From positions 1,450,861-1,514,860 of the forward strand of contig OX243819.1 in NCBI GenBank assembly GCA_945859605.1: DNA of 64,000 nucleotides, given 5' to 3'. This DNA is from Lumbricus rubellus (taxonomy: Eukaryota; Annelida; Clitellata; Crassiclitellata; Lumbricidae). A program made the position numbers and the translations under genes. Of the stretch, positions 1-11,224 are shown in pieces. Each line of letters starts with the position of its first letter. The first letter of the stretch is position 1. The notes beneath the pieces are model-generated. The model was not told the DNA's origin. It made no database searches and saw only the letters and a list, made by a program, of their open reading frames with translations.

Positions 1-109
1 ATGTCTATGCTTACAGACATACATGCATACATACATACTTTCTATATGTGTGTATATAGGTATCCATATGTGTAGGTATATGTGAATGAATGTAGGCCTA
101 TATATAAAC

Positions 110-300
110 ATTCATACATACATACATACATACATACATACATACATACATACATACATACATACATACATACATACATGCATACATACATACATACATA
201 CATACTTATCTATATACATACACACATACATGTATGCCTGTAAATATGTATAAACATACATACATACATACATACATACATACATACTTACATTCATACA
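110..300. repeat. (CATA)n microsatellite
   Basis: Near-pure tetranucleotide repeat interrupted by a few variants. It gives open frames of YIHT or YVCM repeats on both strands, which are not genes. A second, longer array of the same motif lies at 25855-26130. Confidence 0.95.
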
Positions 301-536
301 TTGGACCTCTTGCAAATAGACAGGAAGGGCAATGGGAGAGGCGGGTAATTCCTACTGGGGGGTCATGGTCGGGGAAGGGTAATGAGTCGGAGGTCATGAG
401 TCGGGGGGTGGGTAAGGGGGGTAATAGCACGGGGTAATGGGAGCCGGGGGGGCTAATGAACTGTACCCTTTGGGAACGTCTTCTGGGAGTGCATATCTAT
501 GATGATTTGCACACATGCATTTAGGTGTAGTCTCTC

Positions 537-920
537 GTGCCTACAATCCCATATATGGGATCGGGCTACTGCCCCCTTGCTTTCGAAAATAAAATTATAA
601 CTCGCAATTCTGGCAAATTTCTATTTGCTAAAACACATTTTACTAAGAAAAAAATTAGTTATTTTTGCTTCATAACAAATTAGTGAATTATACCAATTTT
701 TTGCGCGTAGCCATTTTCAGAAATCACAAATTTCGAATATTTGTCCAGAAATGACACCATTGCACCAAATATTTTACAAACTCTGCCAAATCTAAAATTA
801 TTATCTTGAAGATTGATATGTTAGTTAGTAAATCAGTAAAAAAAATTTTTTTTAATTGCACTTAGTTTATAGAAATATTAGCAATTTTTGTTATCATCCC
901 ATATATGGGATTGTAGGCAC
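537..920. mobile_element. MITE with perfect 25-bp TIRs
   Basis: The 25 bases at 537-561 are the exact reverse complement of 896-920. Each TIR contains the 16-bp palindrome ATCCCATATATGGGAT. The interior is AT-rich and non-coding. No clear target-site duplication was seen, so the superfamily is not assigned. Confidence 0.8.
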
Positions 921-1190
921 TAATACTCTGTAGGGGTCACTTTGATATATTGAGCTAATTGCTTTTCTCGGGCTACCTGTTGCTCCGGGGATTGTTCCGT
1001 ATCCGCTACCTGTACTTACGTTCTATTTTCTTTCTTTGGTGCACTAATTAAATAAATAAATAAATAAAATTTACAAAGTCAACATTCCGCATTCTGTGCA
1101 ACATATTGTGCTCGTTCTGTCATGTAGGCTAGAGATTGTCAGGTGTGCTCCCGAAACTCGTAAATGATAGGCCTATGACTTATCGATGGT

Positions 1191-1331
1191 CAGTGGCGTA
1201 GACAATTGGGGTTTGGGGCTAAACCGCATTGGCTTAGGAAAAACGGTTTTGAGGTTATTTGTCCACTTATATAAGAACAACATGCATTCCGGCCATAAAC
1301 CCCTCATCATAAATTCTTGGCTACGCCACTG
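1191..1331. mobile_element. hAT-type MITE (CAGTGGCGTAG ends)
   Basis: Ends are CAGTGGCGTAG and its reverse complement. Flanks TCGATGGT (1183-1190) and CCGATGGT (1332-1339) form an 8-bp duplication with one mismatch, as expected for a non-autonomous hAT element. No coding capacity. Confidence 0.7.
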
Positions 1332-1669
1332 CCGATGGTTTAATATTACACAATGCATATCGAAATAGTAATGTATACATTTTGTTTGATCTAGGCCTAC
1401 GCATCGCGCCACAGTTCAGTTTTAAATAAATTTTTAGACCTGCAAGCCCCTTCCTTCCATCCTAATTCTCTATTGTAACTTACTTCCAATCGGATGCTAA
1501 TTATTTGTTGACTGTTTTTAGCTGCACTGTGTACAGGAACGCTTCTGCAGTTGCACAAATACATTTATAACTGCACATTATGTGTACCAGTACAATTACA
1601 CGCTAAAAAAGTCATGTTGCGCAGTTCGGAAACTTTTAAAAGTGTTTAAAGTTTTCGTGCCGTAATTAC

Positions 1670-2020
1670 CGTTTTGCTGACAGTTTCCGAATTCCAAGCT
1701 GATATTGTTAATCGTAGCATTATCTTTGAAGTAAACGCCGAGCTGAATTTGAGAAGTATCTTTGTCGAGTGGAATTTGGAACTCTCCGCGAATTCTGTCA
1801 TCCGCAGCACTGCCACTCGCGAACACAGTTCGGTTCCATACTGTGCCATTCTGCGATTCTTGGAAGAGTTTCACCTGAACACTAGATGGCAGAACCAAGT
1901 CAATTGCTACACAGACGATCCCAGCATTCACACCGAGGACATCTGACGTCCACTGAGCTGCTTGATAATCCGATTCATTGACGTTGCTTTCCGAGTTCCT
2001 TTCCAACTTCAGCGAGTAAC
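1670..2020 (-). CDS. MAM-domain exon (second half), phase 1-1
   Basis: An open stretch bounded by an acceptor (..GCTCAG|GT at 2020) and a donor (ACG|GTAATT at 1670). It spans 117 codons and is symmetric in phase 1, the usual arrangement of shuffled extracellular modules. The peptide reads as the C-terminal two thirds of a MAM domain: WTSDVLG, strands around VCVAIDLVLP, a W at the usual middle position (GTVWNRT) and a closing ISLEFGNC. MAM domains are extracellular adhesion modules. The matching first-half exon was not found between 2020 and 2797. It is probably the last module of the minus-strand mosaic gene visible here; the gene may continue beyond the left edge. Confidence 0.65.
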
Positions 2021-2796
2021 CTGAGCAATGAAGTAGTGAACCACATTATGGTGTGTATGCATCCATTTGAACATTTTAACGATACCAGAACGCAAGACTA
2101 CAGTGTTAATAATTAACTGTTAGCCCAATGTTCAACTCTCAATATGAGGTTCAATTCCTCAGCGCCTTTTGCATTTCAGTGCGTGTGTTAGAGATGATAT
2201 AGGCCTAACTCTCCCTGACTCGTACTTACAATGTAAAGCAGCTGGATTCGCATCTTCCATTCAGTAGGCCTACCCGCGTGGAGTTCCTATCGGGCCAATA
2301 TCAAGACAGCAGGAATCGGATATGAATGATATGTTCCATGTGAAAATTCTTACCGTATGGTATCACATGAACACACATGCGAACCATGCGATCCGATACG
2401 ATACAAATTTGCAGATCATCATCATATTATTATTTCGTATTTGCAACAGCCAAAAGACTTGTTCAAAGATACCAATGACGTTAACAACCAATCCATGTTA
2501 CCAGGATGCCAAAGAGGTAAACAAACAACAGGATATTTTTCGCTCTGGACGAGAACGATTGTTCGGGAAAGCAGTCAATAGACCAGGTCAGAAATTCTTA
2601 AAAAGGTGAGTCTGGGACGAAACATCATGACGAGAAGTTTGAAGCAGATGATGATGATGGTTTACGACGAGATGAAAGGTGGAATGACGAATTTGCAGGA
2701 TTCAATGAAATGTTGATCATTTTTTAAACGCTTTGCGATGTGGAACGTAGTTGACATAGACTGAGCTAGGAAGAGAAATATTCCGAAGGTTCTTAC
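2021..2796. other. Intronic stretch without recognised gene
   Basis: Ordinary AT-rich intron sequence between two minus-strand exons. It holds two TAGGCCTA octamers and a short GATGAT run near 2647. No supported exon or transposon end was seen. Confidence 0.5.
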
Positions 2797-2959
2797 CATG
2801 CACAGTGTTGTTCTGTTGGATGGTATACTTAACAACATCCACGCAACCACTCAGTTCCACCGGAAGATAAATCTCCAGCATATCGGTTGAAGACCAAACT
2901 GAATCCGATTCCAGGTTGACCATGACTTCAGACACGGTTCCATTTGCTTTGAAGCTTAC
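2797..2959 (-). CDS. Extracellular-module exon, phase 0-1
   Basis: Bounded by acceptor CTGCAG|GTAAGC (2959) and donor CATG|GTAAGA (2797). It encodes about 54 residues rich in beta-strand pattern (VSEVMVNLES, LEIYLPVELSGCVDVVKY). Its start phase (0) matches the end phase of the exon at 5248-5405, so the two probably form one phase 1-1 module, the second half of a diverged MAM-like domain begun at 6714-6815. Domain identity is weak; the exon boundaries are better supported than the family. Confidence 0.5.
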
Positions 2960-3242
2960 CTGCAGTTACATCAGCCTATGTCACAGTATAATTATGCTAC
3001 AATTGAGTTATTCATAATAATCATATTCAGGGTCGGAATGCAGTGGATGACGATTGGTTGGATATACGCTGAACCAAACAATGTGTTTCAGTGTTGAGAA
3101 GAAGACTATGTTTGATACGTTCCTCGTGTAATTTTCTTGTAAAAATATTAATCATCGAGATTGCAAAATGTAAGCTTATTCCATAAATCAGTCATTATAA
3201 TGCCATAAACGAGCATAAGCTTACATCATAATAAATAATGTA

Positions 3243-4463
3243 CACCGTGGTTCAAAAAAAACTAAGCCAAACTGTTTTGCATATATCTCTAATACCTGAT
3301 GACATCTCAAGCCAATATTTTCCAAATCTTTAGAGAAGTGGACCAAGAATATGATTCCAAAATTTCATGAGACAAAGTTGAACGGATAAAAAGATATGAA
3401 TATTTAAACTTCATATGCCGAAATTTCAGTTTACAAGCAATATTCTGTCATATTCAATCAAATGTTTTCTTATATCTCTATTGCCTGTTGATTAATCATT
3501 CTAAATTTTTCAGATATGTAGAGAATTAAACTAACAATATGATTTCAACAGTATGGTTTTTATTATTTAATTGAATAAGATGCTCAAAATGTCCTCCTCC
3601 TGCTTGCACGCAAGCCTGGAAGCGCTGGCGCCATGCATTACGCAACAGCATCGTCAATTATTCTCTGGTCCAGGCCTTCCCACACTTCCAGCAAGCGTTG
3701 GTTGCTTCAGATCGTTTATATCATGGATTGTTGTCTGCTAGACTTGGTCTTGCATTACGCTCCACACTTTTATAGTCGACAGGATTCAAATCTGGGCTGT
3801 TCGGAGGCCATAATGTGGGAGAAATGAAGTCTGGCGTCTCTCTGGTCAGCATTTCGATGGTTTCCTTGGCTCTGCGGGCTGGCGCTGTTCTGTTGAAAAA
3901 GAAAACAGCTTTCTGAGGCTATAGATTTCTGATAACAGGTGGACGATGTTGTGACAGCAGAATATTGCGATAATATACTCCGTTAATTTTACTCCAGGAT
4001 CCCTGAAGACCAAAATTGGGAACTATCAAGCATCGAAACCGCAACGAACACCATAACAGACTTGCTGAAAACAGAAATTTCTGGAGATGAAGTTTAAATA
4101 TTCATATCTTTCTATTCGTTCAAATTTATGACATGATATTTTGGAATCCTATTCTCGGTTCAATCCTCTGAATATCTGTAAAATTTTGTTTTGATTAATT
4201 ATCAGGCATTGGAGATATAAGAAAAACAGTTTAGCTTACTTTTTTTTACTGAATCTGGCAGAAAATTGCTTGTAAACTGCAATTTCGGCATATGAAGTTG
4301 AAAGATTCATATCTTTTTATCCGTTCAACTTTATCTCATGAAATTTTGGAATCATATTCTTGGTCCACTTCTCTAAATATTTGGAAAATTTTAGCGTGAT
4401 ATGTTATCGGCCATTAGAGATATATGAAAAACAATTTGGCTTAGTTTTTTTTGAACCACGGTG
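3243..4463. mobile_element. Tc1/mariner-type element with about 200-bp TIRs
   Basis: Ends CACCGTGGTTC... and ...GAACCACGGTG are inverted and flanked by TA at 3241-3242 and 4464-4465, the mariner target duplication. The inverted similarity runs inward for roughly 200 bp (3243-3450 against 4256-4463), and a third, diverged copy of the inner part lies near 4085-4200. The interior carries a broken transposase on the minus strand. Confidence 0.85.
3560..4090 (-). pseudogene. Mariner transposase remnant
   Basis: On the minus strand, 3760-3890 reads APARRAKETIEMLTRETPDF followed by WPPNSPDLNPVDY. These correspond to the region around the second and third catalytic positions of mariner transposases (PPNSPDLNP with the last Asp). 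The frame is broken by stops on either side and no start or helix-turn-helix region is intact, so the copy cannot encode an active enzyme. Confidence 0.8.
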
Positions 4464-4503
4464 TATAAATGAATTTCATGCGTTCATGCATGCATAGCAT
4501 TGC

Positions 4504-4898
4504 CAGTGGCGGATATAGGGGGCCGATCCGGCCATGCCCCCCTCCCCATTGAAAACTGCCATGGAACGTGGCCCCCCCATTTCGTCTGAAATTAGCATTA
4601 CGAACACGTGTGTAATGGAGATTGGTCCCCTATTCGGAAAATTGTATGGAACGTGGCCCCGTACTTTTTTCCTCAGCCAAAGACCGATGACTAAAAAAAG
4701 GTCATCAACTTTTTTGGCGGATGAAAAGTACTTTTTTCCTCAGCCAAAGACCGATGACTAAAAAAAGACAGATGACTAAAAAAAAGGTGATCAACTTTTT
4801 TAGCAGATGAAAAGTACTCAACGGCGAACTTTATCCCTTTTCGCCGTCCAAGATCGAAGATTTTGGCCCCCCTTGAAACAGTTCTGGATCCGCCACTG
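4504..4898. mobile_element. hAT-type MITE (CAGTGGCGGAT ends)
   Basis: The left end CAGTGGCGGAT and right end ATCCGCCACTG are inverted. Flanks AGCATTGC (4496-4503) and AGCACTGC (4899-4906) are an 8-bp duplication with one mismatch. An internal tandem repeat centres on AGTACTTTTTTCCTCAGCC. A truncated relative lies at about 62139-62222. Confidence 0.75.
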
Positions 4899-5247
4899 AG
4901 CACTGCATACGTGAATGTAGGCCTACACTGTCATTCAAACAAAACTTGATATAGCGCCTCTCAAAAACATATACTTTTTAGTACTCAGACGCGGATGTAA
5001 GCTTATGTTTCAAAGTCTTCGTGAGCGTCAACATAATTGATGGCATTCAATTTTACTCTGTCATTATGCATCCACGTGCACATGAACAGGCTTATAATTA
5101 GTTCGTGTGTATAAAAATGTGCAACGCGCATATAAATGGGGCTACGTGCCTTCCTATGCACAGCTACAGAAAATACACGATGTTTCCAAGTCACACGCCA
5201 ATCATATTTTAGTTGATATCAGGAAACCGCCAGAAACTAACATTTAC

Positions 5248-5405
5248 GTATACATTTGAGAGATCAACGCAATTCACTGTACTGCCAATGGTTATTTGCA
5301 GAATTGCATCGAAACTTCCGATCGCATTCAGGTAAATTGTGGTGACATTATAGACTCCCGTAATGTTGATCGCACCATCGAGATCGTAAACGACGATCAA
5401 TAAAA
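5248..5405 (-). CDS. Extracellular-module exon, phase 1-0
   Basis: Acceptor TTCTTCTAG|TT (5405) is good. Two donors are possible, GTATAC (exon end 5254) or GTAAAT (exon end 5248); both leave phase 0, matching the next exon at 2797-2959. The peptide has beta-strand character (GVYNVTTIYLNAIGSFDAIL, QITIGSTVNCVDLSN). It probably follows the MAM-type first-half exon at 6714-6815. The domain assignment is inference. Confidence 0.45.
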
Positions 5406-5589
5406 CTAGAAGAAGAAGAAATTCAAGCAAAAATGTAGACTACGTCAGTTTGAATGACCTTAAGACACATACAAGCGGGACCTCATTTCCTTAAAAAATA
5501 ACAATTTTCAGCAGCCGGAATGAAAATACTGTAGTTTGGTTAGGCTACCTTTTATGGAATGGCATGAACTACTACAAAATGGTAACTAA

Positions 5590-5820
5590 AGAAATGGTAC
5601 CATCATTGCCGAGATGTATCCAGTACTCGGACTGGTCGATCCCTACGGTCGGCGGATAGGGAGTGCTTGCAGTCTCGCTTGCTCGCACCTCCATCATGCA
5701 GAATCGTGCTTTTTCTGTGGTTGGCCCGGCGGTATGGAATGGCCTCCCTCTTGAGCTGCACCTGTTCCATAGATCACTCTTTAACGCATTATATAAGCAC
5801 TTAAAGACTCCTGTTTAGCC
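5590..5820 (+). pseudogene. CR1/L2-type LINE reverse transcriptase 3' fragment
   Basis: In the plus frame 5665-5819 reads RAFSVVGPAVWNGLPLEL and continues to a stop, the conserved C-terminal tail of CR1/L2-like retrotransposon ORF2 (FS..GP..WN.LP..L). Upstream sequence is frameshifted. A dead, 5'-truncated insertion. Confidence 0.65.
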
Positions 5821-5835
5821 GTGCTGGAGGGTATG

Positions 5836-6618
5836 CGGACCTTTCATCCTCGGACGATTCATCCCCGGACGGTTCTTCCCAGACGATTCATCCAGTAAAC
5901 TGTTCATCCCCGAACGTTTCATCCACAGACGGGAATTTAAGGCACGGGTTCTAAATAGGTCTCATAAAAAGAACACTTAGGCCTTTGAAACATGCAATTA
6001 ATAGGTATCATAAAAACTTGGAATTAAATATTATAGGCTTATAGTTGTTGCATGGTGCTTGCAACAACGCATGCTGTTATTCATTCTACTCTTTTCCCCC
6101 AATATTCGTAGTTCCCATGTATTAGAGTGCACGCTTGGACAGTCCAAAAAATCTCGCCATCGGTTAAATAATTTAAAAACAAAATCCAAAGCGTTCTATA
6201 ACAAGTAGCGTATAGGCCTACTGTTCGAACTTAAACGTAGCCAATGTCACGTCGATTTGTTGAACGCTGTTTCTGAGCTGATTCATTCGTAGGCTACTGT
6301 GGTTACCAGAATTTTAAACAATGGCCAATTGAAACTTGAAAGTACAACACTAGGTCGTCGACACTTTAATAGGTGATGATAGAACAATAGAACAGGTAAG
6401 TGACTACGTATTACCATGCCGACTAATGAACACATGCTATTATTATGCGTCCGAAGATGAACCGTCCGGGAATGAAACGTCCACGGAATGAATCGTCCGG
6501 GAATGAACCGTCCGGGAATGAAACGTCCACGCGATGAATCGTCCGGGAATGAAACGTCCACTGGATGAATCGTCCGGAATGAACCGTCCGGGGTGAATCG
6601 TCCGGGAATGAATCGTGC
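5836..6618. mobile_element. TU-like foldback element, arms of tandem GGACGATTCATCC units
   Basis: The left arm (5836-5935) has about seven degenerate copies of a 13-14-bp unit (GGACGATTCATCCC). The right arm (6450-6618) has about a dozen copies of the same unit in inverse orientation (GGGAATGAATCGTCC). The roughly 500-bp middle is unique. Inverted arms made of short tandem repeats are the architecture of sea-urchin TU foldback elements. Confidence 0.7.
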
Positions 6619-6713
6619 TGGCGTCGGGAGCGCCTCTCAGTAGTTTCCTTAACGATGCGCTGTGTAAATAATTGAACGACCGAATGAATCTGATGACCCA
6701 GACAAATTCTTAC

Positions 6714-6815
6714 CAACGCCTTCTTTTCGTACGAGTTCACCCGTCGAATATTTCCAGACGAACTGCGAAGACGGACTCACCACCCGAGACAGACAAACGT
6801 TGTCGTCAGCACACG
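6714..6815 (-). CDS. MAM-domain exon (first half), phase 1-1
   Basis: Acceptor CCATTTAG|CG (6815) and donor GTTG|GTAAGA (6714) enclose 34 codons in phase 1-1. The peptide CADDNVC followed by SSQFVWKYSTG resembles the N-terminal strand pair of a MAM domain (C-x-(F/D)-x-x-x-x-C...W). Length and phase match the other first-half exons at 8751-8855 and 24254-24361. Confidence 0.55.
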
Positions 6816-7171
6816 CTAAATGGGTCGAACACATAGACTACGGTACACTAACTCAGAATCATAATAATATTATGGTCTATATAATTACTGAACTTTCTAA
6901 CAAACCAACTATAATTATTATCACGGACAGGAATATTTTTAAATATTTCTATTATTTTAAAAAATTAAGTATTGTAAATGCATAACAATGTGTGACTATG
7001 AATGTATATTGTCCTACCCAAACGTGATGTAACTCACGCAAAATGTAAAGAGCCATGCATTCTACTCAATTAGGCCGAATGTCATTCGTTTAGCAAATTA
7101 ATGAACCACAAATCTACCGATTTCGATGCAAACAAATAGATTCGTTGTTTAGTGCGCAGTCTATAACAAAT

Positions 7172-7259
7172 GGTAACAGCGGCTTAAGAGGAAGTCCTAT
7201 AGGTTACTTTTCACAAAATATGTTTGGAGTATAGGACTTCCTCTTAAGCCGCTATTACC
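7172..7259. other. Near-perfect 30-bp hairpin, 28-nt loop
   Basis: Bases 7172-7201 pair with 7230-7259 with a single mismatch. The 88-nt span is the size of a microRNA precursor, but a tiny MITE or a simple inverted repeat is equally possible. It lies inside an intron of the minus-strand gene. Confidence 0.7.
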
Positions 7260-7317
7260 GTGTAGGCTATATTAAGCTATAAATGCGCTAACGATATTGC
7301 TGCTGTCAGATACTCAC

Positions 7318-7698
7318 AGTAACTGATTTGTGTTGGCGGATCACACGCTGTATCGGTTAACTGAAATCCAGACAATCTCATTTCCGTGGAAAGATCGTAA
7401 TCGTTGCTGTATGCAAGAAATCCCAACCGAACTCGTCCAGATGGCAGACACAGTTCAACAGTTTCTTCTTGAGCACCAGAATACACGTATCTGGCCATTT
7501 TTGACGTAAGGAGACCAAGTGATGACATCCTGTATACCTCCAACTTCTGAAGGATCTTAGACTCAATACGGTACATGACCAGACTGATAGTAAACCTTAG
7601 GAGCAGTGATCTGTCAGTATCGATGTACGGCGTCAGTGCTACATTCTGCGTGCTTCTGTAAGTTGTGAGATCATCGGGATCAAGCATCCAATACAAAC
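7318..7698 (-). CDS. MAM-domain exon (second half), phase 1-1
   Basis: Acceptor TTGTTATAG|GT (7698) and donor ACT|GTGAGT (7318) enclose 127 codons in phase 1-1. The peptide has the alternating strands of a MAM domain, with VELCLPSGRVRLGFLA and a closing LSGFQLTDTACD in the position of the family's (A/V)(I/L)DDI..C ending. It pairs with the first half at 8751-8855 to make one complete extracellular MAM module. Confidence 0.75.
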
Positions 7699-7939
7699 CT
7701 ATAACAAAAGGCAACAGTCAGCTTATTTGGCTCAATAAAACACCATCCGAAAAAGGAAAGTCAGTCAGGCATAGATTCTACTCACTATAGGTTAGATTAG
7801 AAGCCTGCACATTGTGAATATTGACAGCGCTAAGGAATGAGAGATAGTATCACATGCCGTTGCATCCAATGAGACTCAACGAACCGAATTGAATTCGCCT
7901 GGCGGTTGGAACCCGATCCGAAATTTACTGCGGTGGCGG

Positions 7940-8130
7940 GTACTGGAAACAGTGGGAGTGGAAAGATGTCTGCATGCTCAACTCAATCAGAAGAAGGAAG
8001 ATGTCTTACTTCGGACATCTGATGAGGAAAGAAGGAAGCTGTCTTGAAGTGAACATCACATGCACAGTGCTGGGCACAAGGGCACAGGGAAGACCGAGAA
8101 CAAGCTGGATTGCAACTATAGGAGACTTTA
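7940..8130 (+). pseudogene. LINE ORF2 C-terminal fragment
   Basis: The plus frame reads RRRKMSYFGHLMRKEG and then QGRPRTSW, the zinc-knuckle-proximal C-terminal tail of one large group of non-LTR retrotransposons (..RL.W.GH..R......GRP...W). It is truncated on both sides, a dead fragment lying in an intron. Confidence 0.65.
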
Positions 8131-8750
8131 TGAAAATGCCGTTCGTTTGTGTGTTTTGTTTCCTTCTTCAATTGGAGTCTCAGTCCGAGCCGGATCATTC
8201 GGACATAATAAAATTTTATGAGATGGCCAACAACACCATATCTCTAACGTCGCACTAGTCTACAGCACGATTTGTGCATCGCCTTATGTAGCGAGATGTT
8301 TATTATGTTCACAAATTATGTCCAGTAAATATCATCGTTATAGTTGCTTGCATGCCTGTAGCCTAGTTACTGTGATTTACGGTAACTAAAGACACTGTAA
8401 ATAGTCATAGCTATAACAATACTGACCACTGCACGATGTGATCAGACGGACAAACAAAAATATCAGTTGTCAAATATAATAGGCTATCTGACAATAGTCA
8501 TAGCCTACAGTAAATTATTGCTGATATCATTGCTAGCATCAGAAAACTCTTGTATAGATCTAAATAGGTTACCGTTACTTGATTTCACAAGTATAACGAA
8601 AATTAGGCTTATAGCCTAGTTCTCACCGGACATGATCAATTGAAGTAAGTGAAATGTTTGTTTTGCCGCGTTTATACAAATCGATTTCTTCTAAAGTTCA
8701 GCTTCATAACAACATCTAGGCCTATGGATAGTAGATTCAATCTCTCTTAC

Positions 8751-8855
8751 TAGGGGTGCCAAAGAAAACCAGATATCTCCAGTGCGATTCAACTTGGACG
8801 CCACACAAAATGACATCTGACTTAGGACATCTGATGGATTCCTCAAACGGTATCT
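8751..8855 (-). CDS. MAM-domain exon (first half), phase 1-1
   Basis: Acceptor TTATTTTCAG|AG (8855) and donor CCTA|GTAAGA (8751) are both strong and enclose 35 codons in phase 1-1. The peptide IRCPKSDVILCGVQVESHWR shows the two N-terminal cysteines and the W of a MAM domain. It continues in phase into 7318-7698. Confidence 0.7.
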
Positions 8856-9399
8856 CTGAAAATAAATTTAAAGCGCACATTTCAATCACTCCTAACCATC
8901 CAAACATAAATATGCGACGATTATGCATAGGCATACATTTAAAAACTTTCATATGTTGGCTACAAAAAAAACTATAACAATGCAGGTCTACTTAGGTCTT
9001 TAAATGCTTACATTTTTGTATAAATAATATTATGTAGAATCTTAACAACGAATTCCACTATGCTCTATCCAACTTTTCCTCACTTCCATCTGCGCACGCA
9101 GAATGTAATGCTCAGCATACGACCCTCGGTTGAGTATCATAATTATTATAGCAGTATTAAACGGTTTTTGCACTCCATGTCGCAACCTTGCATTTGCTTA
9201 AACTTTTTCATTGTTCTCGGATGCTTGAACTAATAATATTTTATTATCCTCTTTTATGAAACACCGTCATCCCATCTAGGCCTATTCTTCACTAACCTTT
9301 GATCATCTGCTGGTTATTCCGACTATTAATAGGTCTCAGTAATATTTAAATAATAGTTACCAAGATGCTTATTGTGTTTTTCCTCTGGTTCCTATTGCG

Positions 9400-9868
9400 T
9401 CGATATGACATTGTGTACTGTTATATTTCATGTGCCTAATGTTTCAGGTTGCCATTACTGACTGATGTTTGTTGTTTTTTTTGTTTTAGTTTTTGTTTTT
9501 GGTTTGTGTTTTTTCTTATGTTGTTGTTTTTTTGGCTTGTTGCCAAAGGTTTTTTGTGATATTGTGTGATCTTATGCCACATTGATTTCCTCACTGGCAA
9601 TTTCTTTAAATAATTTATATTTTCTGTTTATATCTCTAACCTCATCATCTTGATTTACATTACAGAGGTTATCCAGGTTAGCGAGACCTGGCCCTTTCTG
9701 GATGACACTTTCTGAGTGTTCACCGTTTATACAATGAAGGTGTCCAATGAACAATACTTTTTATTCATGTGTACTATTTTTCTTTGCTGTCTACCTTGGT
9801 TATTTGTTTGTATGTCTGTTGTTCATTCTCAGAATAAACATATTTTGAATTGAATTGAATTGAATCTG
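9400..9868 (+). repeat. Non-LTR retrotransposon 3' end with (TTGAA)n tail
   Basis: T-rich sequence ending in AATAAACAT and a run of ATTGAATTGAATTGAAT at 9846-9868. A short pentanucleotide tail directly after an AATAAA-like signal is typical of non-LTR 3' ends. No coding segment is recognisable. Confidence 0.5.
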
Positions 9869-9989
9869 GATGTCTGCATCTCTTTCTCACTGTATCCACT
9901 GTATCCTCAATTAGAATTTTGTGTGACTATGGAACTCTTCCACAATTTTTTGCTGCGATTCAATAACAATTATATATTGAAATGTTTAC

Positions 9990-10104
9990 CAGCATCTTCG
10001 ATGCAAAAACGGCGAAAAATAAGCTTGTTATAAAAGTCGCTTTCTTCAGACCATACGCTGACAATCAAACCGAGTCCTAGATGTAGTAAAAATATCCGTA
10101 GCAT
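9990..10104 (-). CDS. Possible first exon with signal peptide
   Basis: ATG at 10104 opens 38 codons ending at a phase-1 donor (GCTG|GTAAAC). The first 20 residues are strongly hydrophobic (MLRIFLLHLGLGLIVSVW), like a signal peptide, and the donor phase fits the next exon at 8855. The exon upstream ends only 59 bp away (10163), so either a new gene starts here head-to-tail, or this is an alternative first exon, or it is chance. Confidence 0.35.
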
Positions 10105-10162
10105 CAACCTAGAACCTATAATTTTTTTATTAAGAAGCTAGTTATCAATGTTTTAACATTAC

Positions 10163-10531
10163 TCGGCTGAACTTTGCACGAATTCGGTTCAATGCGTCGA
10201 AGGAAGACAGCTGAATATTGCATCGATCCAGAATAGAACTGAGACGCTTTGATCTCCAGCATAACTGGAACTCCAACCGGTAGATGGATGTAGTACAGCT
10301 GGATATTGAATTCGGTCGGGGAAGCTGTCTGGACGACCTCTGGCGGAGGCAGAGGATCCGTGTTGTCTGTTGATAGTAGAGAGAAACTAAGACGGATATT
10401 GGTGGAGTTGAATGTGGCTGATAGCAGGAGACATGGCTCGTCTGTGGTTGAAGTGTATGGAGGATAAAGTAATATGGACACTTCTCCAATGGCGTAGCCG
10501 TCGAATTCACTGCGAAGGACTGCCGTCGATT
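10163..10531 (-). CDS. MAM-domain exon (second half), phase 1-1
   Basis: Acceptor GGCGACAG|AA (10531) and donor CCGA|GTAATG (10163) enclose 123 codons, phase 1-1. MAM pattern: CLLLSATFNSTNIRLSFSLL, then LPVGVPVMLEIKASQF and a terminal IEPNSC. It pairs with the first half at 11050-11187. If the donor is not used, the frame runs to a stop at 10116, which would make this a terminal exon. Confidence 0.75.
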
Positions 10532-11049
10532 CTGTCGCCAAAAGAATTATTGATAAAATCATTGTTGATGTTTTATGCAATTAATTTAACAACTTTCATT
10601 GCCAGGGTAGTCACGTTCTCGTTCAGTCAAAACTGTCAAATGTATGCGCTTCAAGCAACATGGCTGCTTTAAGTCATATCCCACATCGAACGATTGACTC
10701 TGTTGTTGATAATGTCAGGCAATGATCGACACTGAGTCATAGCAGTTCTAGAGCTAGGAACCAAGAAGTCAACCGTTGGATGAACTAAGTATAACGTCGG
10801 CCAGATACTTCGGATAAGACCCCACTGAGTCACGAGAATCAGACTCAAAGTTCTTGAATTGTATACAAGCAAGGAGAGGAAGCCAATGAAGTCCATCAAA
10901 CAAAATGGTAGATATGCGAGAGTACGAGTTATTAGACTACTTCCAACAATTTCTAGTCTATATTAAACTGGGATAAGATAGATTCTGAATTTGCTATGCT
11001 TGGAGAGGCGCTATATAAATGGTAAATACTGCATAATTCGACTACTTAC

Positions 11050-11187
11050 CACTGTTACCAGTGTTGGCATTTATCAGATTAGCAGGTGACCAACTGTAGC
11101 CGAGCTCTGATTGGTCAGCCAATGGACACGAGACATCTGTCGATGAAAAGTCGCAGTATCCATTCCAAGCGATGACATCTGCGAAAT
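11050..11187 (-). CDS. MAM-domain exon (first half), phase 1-1
   Basis: Acceptor TTCAATTTCAG|AT (11187) and donor AGTG|GTAAGT (11050) are near consensus and enclose 46 codons. The peptide YCDFSSTDVSC, then ELGYSWSPANL, matches the CxFE..C..W opening of MAM domains. It continues in phase into 10163-10531. Confidence 0.75.
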
Positions 11188-11224
11188 CTGAAATTGAAAT
11201 CATGTTTCCATAAAGATCACTAGA

